This document shows, piece by piece, positions 45,922 to 58,389 of a DNA stretch of 64,000 nucleotides (its first letter is position 1; every line of letters starts with the position of its first letter). The translations under genes and the position numbers were made by a program. This DNA comes from Jaapia argillacea MUCL 33604 (lineage: Eukaryota; Basidiomycota; Agaricomycetes; Jaapiales; Jaapiaceae): contig KL197715.1 of NCBI GenBank assembly GCA_000697665.1, forward strand, positions 193,427 to 257,426. The letters are read 5' to 3'. The notes under the pieces are model-generated. The model had not been told where the DNA came from and did not search any database. It saw only the letters and a program-made list of their open reading frames with translations.

Positions 45922-48667
45922 ATGGCTTCCTCCGTCAAGAAGGTTGGTAAGAAGATCGTAGCCTACCCCGAGGAGCAAGTTCCTGTCGTTTCTGTCGGGG
46001 ATTGGGTTCGAGACCTTTCCAAGAACCCCAAGCAAGACGTATGTCCACTTTATTCCTTATCAATCGAAGGTCACTGAGGCCTTGTGCAGTTCATCCATTA
46101 CTTGAGGAGCTTGTTCCCCATCCTTGGGTGGATCCATAGATATAGTGAGCTTTTATGTCATATATCTTGGAATTGTTTGCTGACGTGATATATTTCCCTT
46201 AGACTTGGGATGGCTCACGGGCGATGTAATCGCTGGATTAACTGTCGGCATGGTGGTCGTACCCCAAAGCATGTCGTACGCCCAGGTATTACTTGGCTGC
46301 AAACCGCGACCTGTTCTGTGTGCTGATTCACTTTCGCACAGATAGCGACTCTTCCTCCGCAGTACGGCTTGTACTCCGCTTTTGTTGGAGTCCTCATCTA
46401 CTGTGTAAGTGCCTCGCTTCGTTACCTGAACCGGTGAACTAATCCATTCCTGCACAGCTCTTCGCAACGTCGAAGGATGTTTCAATCGGTCCAGTCGCGG
46501 TCATGTCTCTCACTGTCTCTCAGATCATCGCCCACGTTGACAAAATTCACCCTAATAAATGGGGCGGTCCTCAAATTGCAACAACTGTGTCATTTGTTTG
46601 CGGTTTCATCGTGCTTGGTATCGGTTTGCTTAGGCTGGGATGGATCGTCGAATTCATCCCCGCGCCTGCCGTGAGCGGCTTTATGACCGGTTCAGCCATC
46701 AACATTGTAGCTGGCCAGGTCCCTGGACTCATGGGTATCACTGGTTTCAAGTACGTGTTTATGTGCTTCGTTGACTTGCAAACGTCCTTACATTATCGAT
46801 AGTACCCGTGCTGCCACCTACGAAGTCATCATCAATACGTTGAAAGGTCTCCCCGGGACGACAAAGGACGCAGCGTTCGGCCTCACCGCACTCACAGCTC
46901 TTTACGTGATTCGTATTGTTTGCGACCAGCTAGCAAAACGCTATCCGAGGCGAGGTAATGGAATTCTTCATGTCCCATAGGTTACACTCTAACTTGAATT
47001 CATTACAGCCCGGTTGTTCTTCTTCATCTCTGTCTTCAGAAATGCATTCGTAGTCATTGTTGTGACGCTCGCATCGTGGCTGTACTGCCGCCACAGGAAG
47101 TCCAAATCCGGAAAATATCCGATTAAAATCCTCCAGACCGTCCCTCGGGGTTTCCAACATGTTGGTTCACCTCACATCGACCCGGAACTCGTCAGTGCGC
47201 TTGCTTCAGAGATCCCCGTGGCAACCATCATTCTCTTGTTAGAACACATTGCCATCTCGAAATGTATGTCGACCATGTTTCTTTGCAGCCTTTCGTTGCT
47301 CATATAAGCATCTTAGCTTTCGGACGAGTCAACGGATACAAGATCAACCCCAACCAAGAGCTGATTGCTATCGGTGTCACCAACACTGTAGGAACAGTCT
47401 TCGGGGCATACCCCGCTACCGGCTCCTTCTCTCGATCTGCCTTGAAGTCTAAATCCGGAGTTCGAACCCCCGCCGCTGGTATCCTCACCGCCATCGTCGT
47501 CATTGTCGCTCTCTACGGTTTGACCCCCGCCTTTTTCTGGATTCCAACGGCCGGTTTATCCGCCGTCATCATCCACGCCGTAGCAGATCTCGTCGCCTCT
47601 CCCGCTCAGGTGTATTCATACTGGAGGGTTTCCCCCATCGAATTCGTCATCTGGCTCGCCGCTGTCCTCGTGACCGTTTTCTCCACCATCGAGGATGGTA
47701 TCTACACATCCATCGCATCGTCAATGGCGCTATTACTCTTGCGCATCGCTCACCCTCGAGGAAATTTCCTGGGAAAGGTTACTATTAAATCCAACAGCCC
47801 GAAATCGCCCTCCAGAGACGTTTTCGTTCCGTTGAAGCCCATCACTGGTGTGCTGAACCCGCAGCTGAAGGTCGACCCCCCTGCCCCCGGTGTCATCGTC
47901 TATCGGTTCGAAGAGAGCTATCTGTACCCAAATACCTCCCTCGTCAACTCTGCCATTGTTGACTATGTTAAAAAATACACTCGCCGTGGAAAGGATATGA
48001 CCACCGTGAAGTATAGCGACCGACCGTGGAATGACCCAGGTCCCCGTGCGGGGGTAGCAGCCGAGGCAGCAGATAACGACAGGAAACCTCCTCTTTATGC
48101 CATCGTCCTCGACTTCTCCGGAGTGTACGTTCCACCTTTATCTCCTCTATGAGCTGCCCTAACCTTGATTTCTTCACCTGCAGTTCTCAGATTGATACAA
48201 CCGGTGTTCAAGCGCTCATTGATACCCGCAACGAAGTGGAGAGATGGGCAGATCGCCCCATAGAGGTATTTCACCCGTTGTCCGCAATGTCCGCGAATTT
48301 GCCTGACAGCTGTCCGTAGTTCCATTTCGCAACCATTCTCTCCCCCTGGATTCGTCGAGCCCTCATTGCTGGTGGTTTCGGATTGGGCCATGGCCATCCC
48401 AGTAAAGTCACCGAGATTGCTCTTGTTGTTCCTTACCGTGGAGGTTATTCCGATTCCGCCACTGACCCCGAGACCGATCTCAAACATCAACCTTTCCAAC
48501 GGGGAGACATCGAAGACGCTGAACCTTCTGAGGAAGGGCCCGTCGTTCCAGTTGATACGCCGTTCTTCCACTTCGACCTTGCCGGTGCCGTTGAAGCTGC
48601 TGAGAGTGGTTTGCCGAGTGGTTTGCCGAGAGCTGTTTCGAGAGAGTCGGGTAGCATTGGGAAGTAG
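45922..48667 (+). CDS. Sulfate permease, SulP/SLC26 family (paralogue 2)
   Basis: Predicted 751-aa transporter from ten exons (45922-46038, 46090-46144, 46203-46285, 46342-46404, 46458-46750, 46803-46954, 47009-47263, 47317-48124, 48184-48265, 48320-48667). Same architecture as SulP-1: GMVVVPQSMSYAQ, ATLPPQYGLYSAF, SKDVSIGPVAVMSLTVSQ, GRVNGYKINPNQELIAIG and a C-terminal STAS domain (AIVLDFSGV...IDTTGVQAL). Exon 8 is 15 nt longer than in SulP-1, in the variable STAS loop (NSPKSPSRDVF), and the C-terminal tail differs. Full-length and intact; differential expression or affinity is possible but not visible here. Confidence 0.95.
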
Positions 48668-49171
48668 GTGGGAAGACTTGCATCGGAAGAGCCTGATTAT
48701 TTGGGACGGCTTTAACTTCTTGGGATGGGCGATACTGTACTTCTATGATGATTTCTAGTATCCCGTGGATAGGCGCGATGATACAACCGCCATTTGATGA
48801 TATATTCTTGGTGAATAGTCGACGCACATATATCAGATCCAGTTCTGAATTCACGTTATTTCTTGGTGACAATGGTAACCGTTGGTGGGATGTAGACTGC
48901 AACCTCCCGCGATTGATAACTCGCCGAGTGACGACCGCAGTACAGCAACGATAGCGTTCGGGAATACTCCATTTCCAAAGGCAAAAGTGATGGAACGCCT
49001 CGAGGACTGCGAATTGGAATTCTGCTCGACTCTGGCGCCGCATTCATCTGTGTTGTGTCTTGACGTGCATTGATCGAAAATCCAGAAACCGACGTGTTGC
49101 TTGTCAATAAGACAGAAAACAGGGAATACAGGGAAGTTTTTGATGTCTCTTATACGTCGCTCCAGGTAATC
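48668..49171. other. Convergent 3' intergenic region, SulP-2 / SDR-2
   Basis: About 500 bp between two stop codons. No gene or repeat is seen. Confidence 0.45.
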
Positions 49172-50434
49172 TCACCATGAATGATGGCCGCCACTAATAA
49201 GGATGCTAAACGGAGGGGTCAGTGGGGCGCACAAGGCAGGAAAGCAGGACAGAACTTACTCGCTACCAGTACAGAAGGTACTAGCGTCGCTCGCTAACCA
49301 AGTGACCACGCCCCTCAACTCATCCGGCCTTCCCAACCTGCCCAAAGGGTTCATACCTGCCAATTTTCTCATAAGGCCCGGCTGCGTGTCCAAGTACGCG
49401 GCTGTCATACTGGAGTATGCGATAAATGAGTGTCGTGTCCCGCCATGGAGATGCAAAATGGACAAACGTGGTGTAGATGTGTCCTGGGGAGATGGAGTTC
49501 ACCCTAATACCAAGTGGACCCAACTCGCATGCCATACTCCGTGTCATTTGCAGCACCGCGGATTTACTAGAATTATAAGAAGTCCAAGCATGATCCTGCG
49601 GTCCTAGGTCAGTCAAGAGAGCACTCCGCACCATATGGCAAGAGACCTCACTCGATTCGTGATGCTTCCGCTCATCGAAGCAATGAGAATAATACTGCCA
49701 GGTGTGTTGAAACGATGCATTTGCCTTCCTGCTGCCTGTGCGGTATTCAGGGCACCATTCACATTCACATCCATCACCTGATACATCGCCAATGTTTAGT
49801 AAACTAGCAATAGGATTCCCACATTAGGCGAAATACTCACCTCCTTGAACTGCTCGGAAGGATACTCCAAGCAACTGGTGTGTGGTTTGAGGATTCCAGC
49901 AGCAGCTATCCCAATATCGAACCTCTTTTCCTTATCTCCAATCATATCACCAATAGCCCATAGTCCCCTCTGATCTCTCACATCCGCACTGACGTATTCC
50001 AACCTCCCACCCTTCTTACCTTGACCGAAATCCAACTTCTCGGTATAATCCCTGACTGTCAACCACTCATCCCCAGGTTCCTTCGGCAAGTCCAAACAAT
50101 AGACAGCCCTCGCACCGGCCTCAATCAGCGCTAACGCCATCTCGAGACCTAAACCTCTGTTCGCACCACTAACGAGGGCGACGCGGTCGTGCAGAGAGAA
50201 TTCACGTGAGAATAAGGTTGGGCGGGCACGGAAGGATGGGTCTTTGGCGGCTTCGAGAGCAGCGACTACCCCGACTGGGTAGGGAGGTTGGGGTGGTTTA
50301 TCGGGGTTAGGATTGGGGTCTGGATGCTCCACTTCATAGGTGGATAGGTAACGAGCACTTGCGATAGGCAAGGCTCTGGGGAATGCATGAGCGGAACGCG
50401 GCAGGAGGCGCTGGGCGACAACTGAGCGGAGCAT
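49172..50434 (-). CDS. Short-chain dehydrogenase/reductase with mitochondrial presequence (paralogue 2)
   Basis: Predicted 343-aa enzyme from five exons (49841-50434, 49652-49777, 49468-49595, 49260-49409, 49172-49205). Every exon has the same length as in SDR-1 (13950-15201), and most of the sequence is identical, including EVEHPDPNPNPDKPPQPPYP, SGANRGLG and VSGGHHSW. The catalytic motif is YNSSK. The presequence (MLRSVVAQRLLPRSAHAFP) has diverged most, as expected for a targeting peptide. The gene is inverted relative to the SDR-1 cassette and carries part of the SDR-1 promoter with it. Confidence 0.93.
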
Positions 50435-51545
50435 TTTTGTCAAGGTTTTACCAACCCTCCTGGAGCTGGGGGGATGATAGAACTGGAAGTAGAACATTTA
50501 CTCCCGTTTCATTATATCTGTCCAAGCGCGAGGTCGCCGTGACCCTAGATGATGGCATGGACCGCGAGATACCGTCCTCAGAGTCCGAGCGAATTGTTCG
50601 ATGAAGTCCAGGTGACCCTAGGAAGGACGTGAAGACGTGAAGAGAAGGCAGTTATAGATATCCAGCGGCCAGCCAGAATCCTGCCCAGGTGACCTTCTGT
50701 AGAGCTTCGCGACTCAACGCTATCATGATGCTCTACAGGGGCGAAATTGTAGTCCCAAGAGGCCCTCGGCGGATGTGGCAGAACTTGATTAACCGTGACG
50801 CTTCCCGGGATCACTGCGATACGCAGAGTTGCCTGTGCAAAGAGATCGAAATCCCAACTTCCGGTGTAGGGAAACCCTAGGAAGGAATCATACTCCTTGA
50901 CCATCAGGTCGAGGAGGAACATGCATGGTCGGGAAGACCACAGCGACCTGAAATAAAGAGTTTGAAGTCACTAGTATCGATGTGATGTCAACATGTTCTT
51001 GCGAATACGAAGATGGTAAAAATGGAGACACGGTGAAAAGACAGAAGAAAAACATACGGAAAACATATCTGAGGCTCCACGTGGCATCTCGGTCTCCACC
51101 TGCACACGCCAATTGTCATCATAATTTCCAGATCATCATCATCGGCCTCGTTGCAGAGGGCATGGCCTGTACACACCTGTACACACCCGGCCGGCGTAAG
51201 GAATCGGAGGTTTTCACCCATCCTAGCCTCCGGAATCGGATGTCGTTTTGAGGAAAAAGAGGCTGGAAGCTAGTCCGGATCGTTATATCTCCTTCACCCT
51301 CATGGCCTTCGCGCCTCCGCCTGCCCGCTGATTCATAGCTTTACTAGCCTCGAAACCTCACTGCACCTGTGCTGAGCGCTGGTCTGCCAGTACTTTAACC
51401 CTCAGCTCCAAGCATAAGGGTAGCGACAATTGCCATCGGGTATTCTTCTGACTATCCTCTGGTAATCCCGCCTACGCTTCTTGCCACGTAAAGTTTCACG
51501 CCTTTCACGCCCAACGCCTGCGTCGCTCTGTTTATAACCTCATCC
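50435..51545. other. Divergent intergenic region, SDR-2 / TM-2
   Basis: About 1.1 kb with no supported gene. The left part holds the SDR promoter block shared with SDR-1. An open frame on the minus strand at 50578-50922 overlaps that block and is not credited. Confidence 0.5.
50573..50695 (-). repeat. Duplicated promoter block, copy at SDR-2
   Basis: Counterpart, in reverse orientation, of 13705-13830 (see that entry). Its conservation in an otherwise unalignable upstream region suggests selected regulatory sequence or incomplete decay. Confidence 0.7.
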
Positions 51546-52257
51546 ATGGCTTCCAACAATTCTGGCAACGATGACTGGATGTCCAGTAACACCAAGGATG
51601 GTATCGCGATCGGTGAGACCGCTCATGTTCTTTGCCATGCCGCTCATGTGGCTGACCCCCGTTGTCTCTTGATGTAATTGTGCAAAATGCACAGTTCTCT
51701 TGGCGATAGCCCTTGGAGGTGTCCTATGGTTCTGCGTAACGAATAAGCGAAGGAGAATGAGGCAAACTGCTGTGAACAGGAACGGGATCATGTTGGTACA
51801 ACAACCGCCCGCACTCGCCTTCCGCAAAGGTATATACCACTTCCTTTCCTGCCTTTCACAATCTGCGTGCTCAATCTTGTTAACAGAGTCAGACCCGTGG
51901 TTACACGCGCCTCCCTCACTCGATCAATCACTTCTTATCTCAAAAGGTGTTTGTGATCCACCTACGTATCCAGCAAGCACGTATCACCTCTACGACCGCA
52001 ACGCCCCTTCACCACCGCCCGCCTACTATTCATCATCATCGAATCCTACCACCCCGGAAAAGTCCGAATTTCCTATGAACCCGAACGCGACATCACCTAT
52101 ATCTTCACCCTCGTCGACGACGTTCCCTCCATTGAGGAACGCGCACCCAGAGGTGGAGGGAGAAAATGTCGAGGGCGGAAGACCTGGGAACGTTTATACA
52201 CGTTGGTTGGGTCAAGGAACGGGAAGGAGAGATCCCACACACGCTTCGTTCGTATAA
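51546..52257 (+). CDS. Single-pass membrane protein (TM-2), unknown function
   Basis: Predicted 190-aa protein from three exons (51546-51612, 51695-51829, 51887-52257). A short polar N-terminus (MASNNSGNDDWMSSN) leads into one helix (VLLAIALGGVLWFCVT, about residues 23-38) and a basic stop-transfer NKRRRMRQ, so the tail should be cytosolic. The tail has SDPWL...SLLISKG, matching TM-1, plus Pro/Ser/Tyr-rich sequence such as PPTYP and PSPPPAYY that could bind WW or SH3 domains. It is shorter than TM-1 and has a different N-terminus. Family unknown. Confidence 0.72.
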
Positions 52258-52671
52258 TGATCTCTAATGGAAACGTCCGTTCCCATGTATCTGTATGTGT
52301 CTCCCCCCCTTCCCCACCTCATTCCTTCTGAACCTTGCCTTGCAGATAGGATTGTTTGTCATTGGACATCCATAATGGGTCTTGAATGGATGGAGGACAA
52401 GAACTCTGTATTGATAGCTTTGTAGACGGTCTGTTGTCTCATGTTCGCCTGGATATCGTAATATGGGGCTGGGTTGGAACTATCTCCACCTTGCGTTGTA
52501 ATAGTATGATGCTAGCAAAGTTTTGCTTGCATATACGCCCACCTAGTGAATGAGGGACGGTGAAAAAGAGATATAAAGGACCATGATATAACTCCGTTAA
52601 ACAACAAACAGGTATCGAAACAGATCACATCTAATCTACATGTTAGACAAGAAACCAGTCGGGTCCACGTA
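52258..52671. other. Convergent 3' intergenic region, TM-2 / HID1
   Basis: About 410 bp between stop codons. No gene or clear element is seen. Confidence 0.45.
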
Positions 52672-55600
52672 CTATGAAGTAGGACGCAATCTAGGACCCT
52701 GGGACACATCCGTCGACGGCGTGCGCCCAAGAAGTCCTCCCATCACATGCGAAACAGTCTCCGAAATCTGTCTCTGTGGCGTTTGCGTATGCTTGACATA
52801 AAACAATCGCACATTCGTAGAGTTCCATATTCCAAGAGGTGCCATGCCTCGAACGTATATCTCTCCCCAGATTAAGGAAGTAAGCCAGATGATCGACGCG
52901 TCCGACCACTACCAAAGCGACGAGTGGATGTTAGGGCACGTGAGGTTATAACCTAGAGAAGAAGGGTGGGCTTACAATGAATCGACGAGGAGCCAATGGT
53001 GGGGCGGGCGGCAGAACGTCCTTGAGTGTTGCACTGGCAAGGAAATCGATGATGGCACCGGTTGTCGCAGGTTTACTGCGAGAAGCTTGCATCTCTTGTA
53101 ACTTGGGATACAATTCCGAGATGACCAACATTATCGGATCAAGGGGCAATCTGAAAAGGACGTCAGTCCAACGTAGGAGGGAACAAAATGATATTCTCAC
53201 CCTTGCTGCCATGAGGTAACCTTTGAGAGGGTTGGGTCAGAAGAGACAAACGACGGGAAAGGACATTCAAAACACACCCATTCTTGCGTAGGCACAAATC
53301 CATTCCTTCCAATCCCAGCGGCAGCTACCCTTTCCAAGCTCCCATCGAGAGATAATGACCGTCTCTCCTTCATCTTTCCCCTAGCCTTCTCCGACGGCTG
53401 AGACATACTTTGTCCAATCGGAGTCGGAATATCACCCAATGTGGGTGACATGAGTGGTTGAGTAGAAGGTAAATCATCCTCCGACTCCCTCTGACTTTCC
53501 CCACCTCGTGAATGCGGTGAAACGCCCGACAAGCCAAGAGCGTCCTGGCTCTCATTCTCGTGCTCATGCTCTAATAACCGCGCCTTCTCACCCCCAGGAT
53601 CACGTTCACCCAAACCAGCTTCGAGGTCATCAGGACTATAATGTTTGCCCTTCATCTTCTTTTCTGCTGCCTTCTGTGCTTGAGCCTGAGCCTGCTCCTC
53701 TTTGGCTAATTGCGCTCTGCGGACATCCCGAAGTCCTTTAGCGAGAGTGAAAGTTCCTAGATCTTCGAATGTCTTGTGGGATTGCAGAATGGCGTACAGG
53801 AGGTTTGGATTGTCGCTCAAGTTGTGAAGAATAACGGAGTTGAATACTTCGAGCCTGCCCATGTAAAGGTAAAGTGTATGTCAGATTGCCTGCCACCAGG
53901 AGTACAGATGAGATTGCACTGGGTTGACTGACATGAAGTAGAGGAGCCTTGGATGCCCTTCATCGGAAAGGAGAAACAGCGAGTGTGAGAACGAAGTGAA
54001 CAGTTGTATGAGCCTCGTAGCAGCTGCTACGCTCAAATTCTTAAAGTAAGGAGCGCAGTTCGATAGCGCTATAATCAGAGCCGGGTAAAGTGCATTCAGA
54101 GATCCGGATGTGGTAGCCACGATGGAATACACCGCCTAGTCGGCCGATCCAGATGTCAGATGCAAGCCAAAAAGTGGGAACAAAACGAAAATGGATTCAC
54201 TCACATTGACCATGAAATCACCTGCCGTGCCTACAGGATGCCACTTAGCTGGTAGTTGCGCCTTCACAGGAGATGAAAGTTTGAGTCCGAAAGCACGCTC
54301 TGCCGATAACATTTGGACGATATACGAAAGTGCCCTGCAGAGCCCATGCTGCTCTAAAGGGTTCGATAAGTTAGTAGGAGATGGTAAATGGATAGAGTTG
54401 ACTGACGAGGTTTATCTTTGATCTCGAGGGTGTAACACAAGAGGTACGCGGTGATATCCACTGCTCTGTCTGATTCCAACACGTATGCTCGATATTTCTA
54501 GCATTCTATCAACAAAACCGCACGAAACCAATGATGTCGAGAGAAGTTAAACGTACCTTGTTCAGCTCTATCATTTTCCAGAAGAACACAACTGACAAGT
54601 AAAGGCAGTTAGGAGCACAACCGAGAAAAGAGTAAAACGGAAGAGGGGCGCACTCGTGTCGACGATATACGATACAGATTTCCTCGAACCGGGGAGTAAA
54701 TTGTTGATGGTAGCCATTTGTTGCTCCAAAATCCCAAGCACCCCATCTGTGATAAACGTAAAGTCTTGCGTCCGATGCTATTCCCACACCAATGAGCACA
54801 AGATCAAAAGGCGAACACGCAAAACCCCAAGAATGATCAACCCTTGAAACAACACTCACCAGCTTCGCCAAGAAATACCTAAACGCATTCGTCTTGGCCG
54901 TCGGTGCAAAACTCTGATTATCATCACTTCCAACCACAACATCCCTCGCATTCCCTCCCTGAAAATCCGCCAAAACACAAAGGACCTGAAAACAAGTCCC
55001 AACAAGCGCAGTCCTCGGATCCTCCCCTTTCCATACCAAATGATTGTATGGCAACTTCGCCGCAACACCTCCAATAGCTGATCCGATACTACTTGCACCA
55101 GTAGTATTGCCTGGCTGAGCAAAGTTCATGGCAGTATTCAATAGGGAGCAAAGGACGGTGAGGACATCCCGTCGGGGTGTTTTTTGAACGAAATGGAGTG
55201 TGTAGGGGGACGGAACGATGAGAAGGGCTGAAGGTGAGACATAGATTTGTTTGGAGAGGAGGACTAGGAGGAGGCGGAGGACTTCGGTTTTGTTGCTGTC
55301 GTATTGATGACTTGGACCTGGGTCTACAGTGGAGCCGACGCCCTTTTCCCTAGATGAGGGGAGAGACTATGAGGGGAAGGTTTATGGGAATGTCGGGAGA
55401 ACGAAGGGACATACCAGATGACATAGTTGATTTTGTAGTGGTCTACTTGTATCTTGGAGGGAAGCGTGAAACCACAGCAAAACAACAAATCTATCAGACA
55501 ACCAAAGAGTCTCTCCGTCAACGATGGCAGAGTCTTCTTCGGTTTCGTCGAGCCATTTCTAGTCGCTTTCGGGGACTGCGGTCTCCCACCCTCTTCTTCA

Positions 55601-56343
55601 TCTTCATCGTCAATAACAAACTGAGGCTCCTCGCTACTTTCCTGCCCATGCCCGCTCCCACCCCACCCGTGTGCATCATCATCAACTTCAACCCTTTTCC
55701 AAAGCACCTCCAACTCAAACCTCGTCGTCTCCCCTTCCAACTCAAAAACCACTGGCAACACTCTCTGCAACATACGTATACAGTTCAGCGCTTCTTTCGT
55801 TGTGTTCCGTTCGGAAGTGCCTGTGCTGGTTTTGATGAGTGATGAAGCGAATGACGATACCGATGCGTTGGTGGGAGCTGGGAAGGTGTGGTCGGAGACG
55901 AGGTTGAACAGACGGCCTGAGATGACGCGGATTAGGGTTGCTACGTTCTCTGGTGCTTCGTGGAGTGCACGACGGACTAAGATATAGTTGAATTAGTAGA
56001 AGGAAAACCGAGTAATGGGTCGACATACTGTCGTGTGGGGAAATAAGGGAAAACACATCTGAAGCTGAATCAAACAGTTCCACAAACTGCTCATATATCA
56101 GTCCAGGTTCAAGCAGGAAGTCTGCAAAGAACTCACCTGGTTCCAATATGAATCCGTATCCGAGATATTCTACAAAATTGCCAACGTCACAACCACGACT
56201 TCACATCCCAAGGATTCAGCGAAACATACCCGAGTAGTAGCCAACTTTGCTATCCCTCCAGGTTGACTTCGAAATCCCAACTTTGGTTCATCTCCAAGCA
56301 AGCCAAACGGAGCAGTCAGCTTCGACGGTATCTTTGCAAACAT
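52672..56343 (-). CDS. HID1 family protein (Golgi-associated)
   Basis: Predicted 955-aa protein from fourteen exons (56230-56343, 56137-56169, 56029-56086, 55415-55976, 54860-55349, 54654-54777, 54557-54591, 54407-54497, 54205-54353, 53933-54135, 53278-53854, 53201-53220, 52976-53150, 52672-52908). The family is recognised from FAKIPSKLTAPFG near the start, FVELFDSASDVFSLISPHD, HRTQDFTFITDGVLGILEQQ, DKPQQHGLCRALSYIVQML and the C-terminal WSDASIIWLTSLIWGEIYV. HID1 (yeast relative ECM30) is a peripheral Golgi protein in secretory sorting. Two acidic/Lys-rich inserts (near residues 170-220 and 690-800) look disordered. Its start lies 173 bp from the POLD2 stop, same strand. Confidence 0.92.
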
Positions 56344-56516
56344 TTTGGGCGGAAGAATTTATCGACAGAACGAGGTAATTGAGCGCCGACCAGCAGCGGA
56401 AATGGCGGTGACAGATAGCGCAAAGTAAAGCACAGCCACCCTCCTTCGCATCACCGCAGTCGTCGATCACGAAATTAATCCCAGAAAATAAGTAAAGTAC
56501 ACGGCATGGTACCAAG

Positions 56517-58389
56517 CTACGAAACAGCAACACTCGCATCCATGTCTCCCTCATCGCCCCCAGCATTCATACCCTCGACAGCGAACCTCACACTCTTCAC
56601 CCCCAAAGTCCTCAAATTCACAAGCACCAACACCCCCGTCTCTGCAAACCCGGGCACAAGCACGACCCTACACCTCTTGCCTTTCCCCTTGCCTTTCCCT
56701 CCCTCTCCTATCCCACCCTTTCCCTTCTCCGAGACCATCTTCGTCTGAAACCTAGGCTGATTCCCAATAATGTACAAATCCGGAGTCTCGTTTATCACGA
56801 ACGGGTCCGTTGTGAAGTACGGATGACACCAGACGGTATCAGGAGCTGTGGGCGCCATATGTCTCCATCGAAGTGTCGATTCTACCAGCGACAGCCGCGT
56901 AGTGGGCGGTGAAGGGAGGTATTTGAACATATCGTTCAACGGTTGACCAGAATTCGCGAGGATCGACCAAGTGTATGTCCTTGGTCTTGAACTTGATGTA
57001 CTTGCGACACCAGCATCAGCTTCTGAATCATGGCCCGTCGATAGGCGAAGGTAGGTCGGGTTCGTTTCGCATGAAAACGAGGAAAAGGAGGATGCAGAGC
57101 CGAACATGGCTCGAGGGAATGATTGTTGTGGCAAGATCGTCCCCGAGGGATCGTTCTCCCCAGGCAAGATGTGTATCGGCATCACCTGGGCGATATCATG
57201 CAGTGTACTGGATAAATTCTCTGTCGGATGGGCAGAGAATGTGGTCGCATCGTATCCATATCGTCGCTGGAATCATCCATTCTCAGGATTCACCGTCACA
57301 GAACGTAAGTGAGAAATGCAACATACAGGTTTCCGCTCGCCTACCTCCACTCCGTTGGACCCGGAAGGAGTGCTGACCGCCGCTGATAAAGAGTTGCCAG
57401 CGATGATCAACCGAGATATCCTAGACGAAGAAGCTTGGTCTTCCAAACCACCGGCTTCGCCAGTTAGATACTCGACCAGCATCTGTATCTGGGCGTCAGC
57501 TTCAGATGCTTCCCCGACGTTCAAGCCGCTCGTCAACGCTATCCACTCATCTCCAACATCCCCACCTACTCACGCCAACAAGATTAACATCGATCTCTCT
57601 TCCAAACCACCCAAACAGACTCACCTTCGCCGTCAACGTCCATGCCATCCTCGGCTTCCCCTACCACTTCATCAACCAACCAAGGCTGAGGTGCCAACCC
57701 AGCTTCGCATATATCCACAACTTCAAACTCTCCACTGCTAGTCTCCACACCAAGAGCAGCGATGATAACACCTGTTACCAATCTCGCTTTTTGGACTTTC
57801 TCGCCGATGAGGACAAGACGACCGGATTCGTCTTCGAGCATGACTGTGTCTTCTTGGGAGTATATTTTAGATGGTGGAGCGGGGGCAGGGAGGGATCGCT
57901 TGGGTTGGTTGTAAGTGTGAGTGTAACGATCATGGGAGGGGGTGAGGACATACATCACGAGCGATATCTTCTAGGACGTTAGGCTTGAGGGGCATGTCCA
58001 TATACACAGTACCCACAATCCAGCATAACTTGGTCTTGATCACATCCAGTACACGCGGCACTAACACAGGTGATCCTAGTAGAACCGATTCTATTATCCC
58101 CATCTCACACGATACCACAAGAGAGAAACTCACCTTGAACATTTGCCCACCTCGCTCTGGCCCTCTCCTCCACTACGCCCCTCAACAACCTCAACCTAAC
58201 AAAGTAAATGTTGGCATATTGATGCTTGTATGATTTATTGGATGAGGTCAGGGAGAAGGAGGGTGTATGCGGTGTTGGTGGGAGTAGGATTGTGGTGGCT
58301 CTTGTTAGAGGTACATCTGGGGGTGATCTAAGGGGATTTTAAGGTTATATGGGAGGTGTAAATGGGCGGGGCTACGCTCACGGGTCCAT
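56517..58389 (-). CDS. POLD2: DNA polymerase delta subunit 2 (POLD2/Cdc1/Pol31)
   Basis: Predicted 523-aa B-subunit of DNA polymerase delta from six exons (58382-58389, 58134-58327, 57954-58075, 57625-57898, 57327-57550, 56517-57266). Family features: KSYKHQYANIYFVRLRLL, WIVGTVYMDMPLKPNVLEDI, the inactive calcineurin-like phosphoesterase core (ALTSGLNVG, IAGNSLS, MPIHILPGENDPSG) and NETPDLYIIGNQPRF. It bridges the catalytic and smaller subunits. The first exon is 8 nt (ATG plus five bases) and joins to SPPDVPLTR; without it the next exon has no ATG. It diverges from the recombinase gene over a 302-bp ACGCG-rich promoter. Confidence 0.93.
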
